DNA of 21,002 nt from a virus: IMG/VR virus record IMGVR_UViG_3300033145_001678, positions 1-21,002 of that record; one strand, 5' to 3'. Below, in pieces: positions 20,734 through 21,002 of this stretch (its first letter is position 1; every line of letters starts with the position of its first letter). The notes beneath the pieces were generated by a model. That model was given only the letters and a program-made list of their open reading frames with translations. It was not told the origin of the DNA and did no database searches. A program made the position numbers and the translations under genes.

Positions 20734-21002
20734 ATGATAGACCACTTTAATCAAGGCGAGCTACTGACCGCCCCGGCATTTCGGGAGCGGCTGAATCGGC
20801 TGGTGGACGCGCACAACGTCCTCGAACAAATAACGGGCGACGGCCTGGTCCGTGTATCGCACACGAAGAATGGCCTATCGGTCGGCCTGAATCTTCAGCG
20901 CGTTCTGGCGCGCGTGCCGACGGCGAGCAATGAATCCATAGTGATGCGCTGCGATAAGACCGTTGATATAAATTGCTCTACGGATGCTTCTTACTTCTAC
21001 AC
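20734..21002 (+). CDS. Phage tail-region protein, 3' truncated by window end
   Basis: The ORF opens 3 nt after the previous stop and stays open to the window edge (89 codons plus two bases). The N-terminus contains a helix (LTAPAFRERLNRLVDAHNVL) followed by ITGDGLVRVSHTKNGLSVGL and NLQRVLARVP. This RLNRLVDAxN ... GDGLVRVxxTxxGxxxxLNL pattern resembles uncharacterised proteins downstream of tail genes in environmental phages, from memory. It is probably a tail-tip or fibre-associated protein. The full function cannot be judged from the truncated part. Confidence 0.65.
   Translation, partial: MIDHFNQGELLTAPAFRERLNRLVDAHNVLEQITGDGLVRVSHTKNGLSVGLNLQRVLARVPTASNESIVMRCDKTVDINCSTDASYFY

Overview
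The window is a contiguous 21-kb block of a tailed-phage or prophage genome (HK97-type head, siphovirus-like tail). Every supported gene is on the + strand and tightly packed, with many stop/start overlaps (TGATG, ATGA, TAATG, ATGGCTGA). The sequence is GC-rich. No integrase, repressor, tRNA, CRISPR array or host housekeeping gene is visible, so lytic phage and prophage cannot be told apart. The host is uncertain. Intergenic GC palindromes and an AATTGACAATTTCC-type repeat resemble those I associate with planctomycete-like environmental genomes, but that is a weak, memory-based inference.

Layout. 1-1242: the tail of a zinc-ribbon protein, a Mom-family DNA-modification gene and the P27-type terminase small subunit. 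1242-6842: the large terminase and the HK97-type portal, each interrupted by a LAGLIDADG-bearing intein, with a 59-residue membrane protein between them. 6835-9556: prohead protease, major capsid protein (MCP) behind a 177-nt structured leader, and a small probable decoration protein. 9557-14295: an accessory insertion in the head module, with a methyltransferase-glycosyltransferase fusion, small beta-rich proteins and a 463-residue beta-solenoid-like protein. 14296-16032: connector, head-closure, gp10-like and tail-completion genes. 16033-17352: a repeat-rich gap, then two tandem tail-tube paralogues. 17356-18337: two small genes and the tail assembly chaperone pair joined by a predicted -1 frameshift (A AAA AAC). 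18338-21002: tape measure, a probable distal tail protein and a gene running off the window end.

How it works together. Terminase and portal package DNA into proheads built from the MCP and matured by the protease. The connector and tail genes finish the particle. Mom would modify adenines against host restriction. The accessory block looks like virion surface decoration or modification.

Most notable: (1) the terminase intein splits the Walker A lysine from the following serine and carries the Trp/Cys/Thr signature of class 3 inteins with a non-nucleophilic Ala1, while the neighbouring portal intein is an ordinary Cys1 class 1 element; (2) the methyltransferase-glycosyltransferase fusion in the head operon, preceded by a short ORF resembling a methyltransferase tail; (3) duplicated tail-tube genes, one with a domain inserted mid-protein; (4) a likely duplicated palindrome-plus-small-gene cassette.
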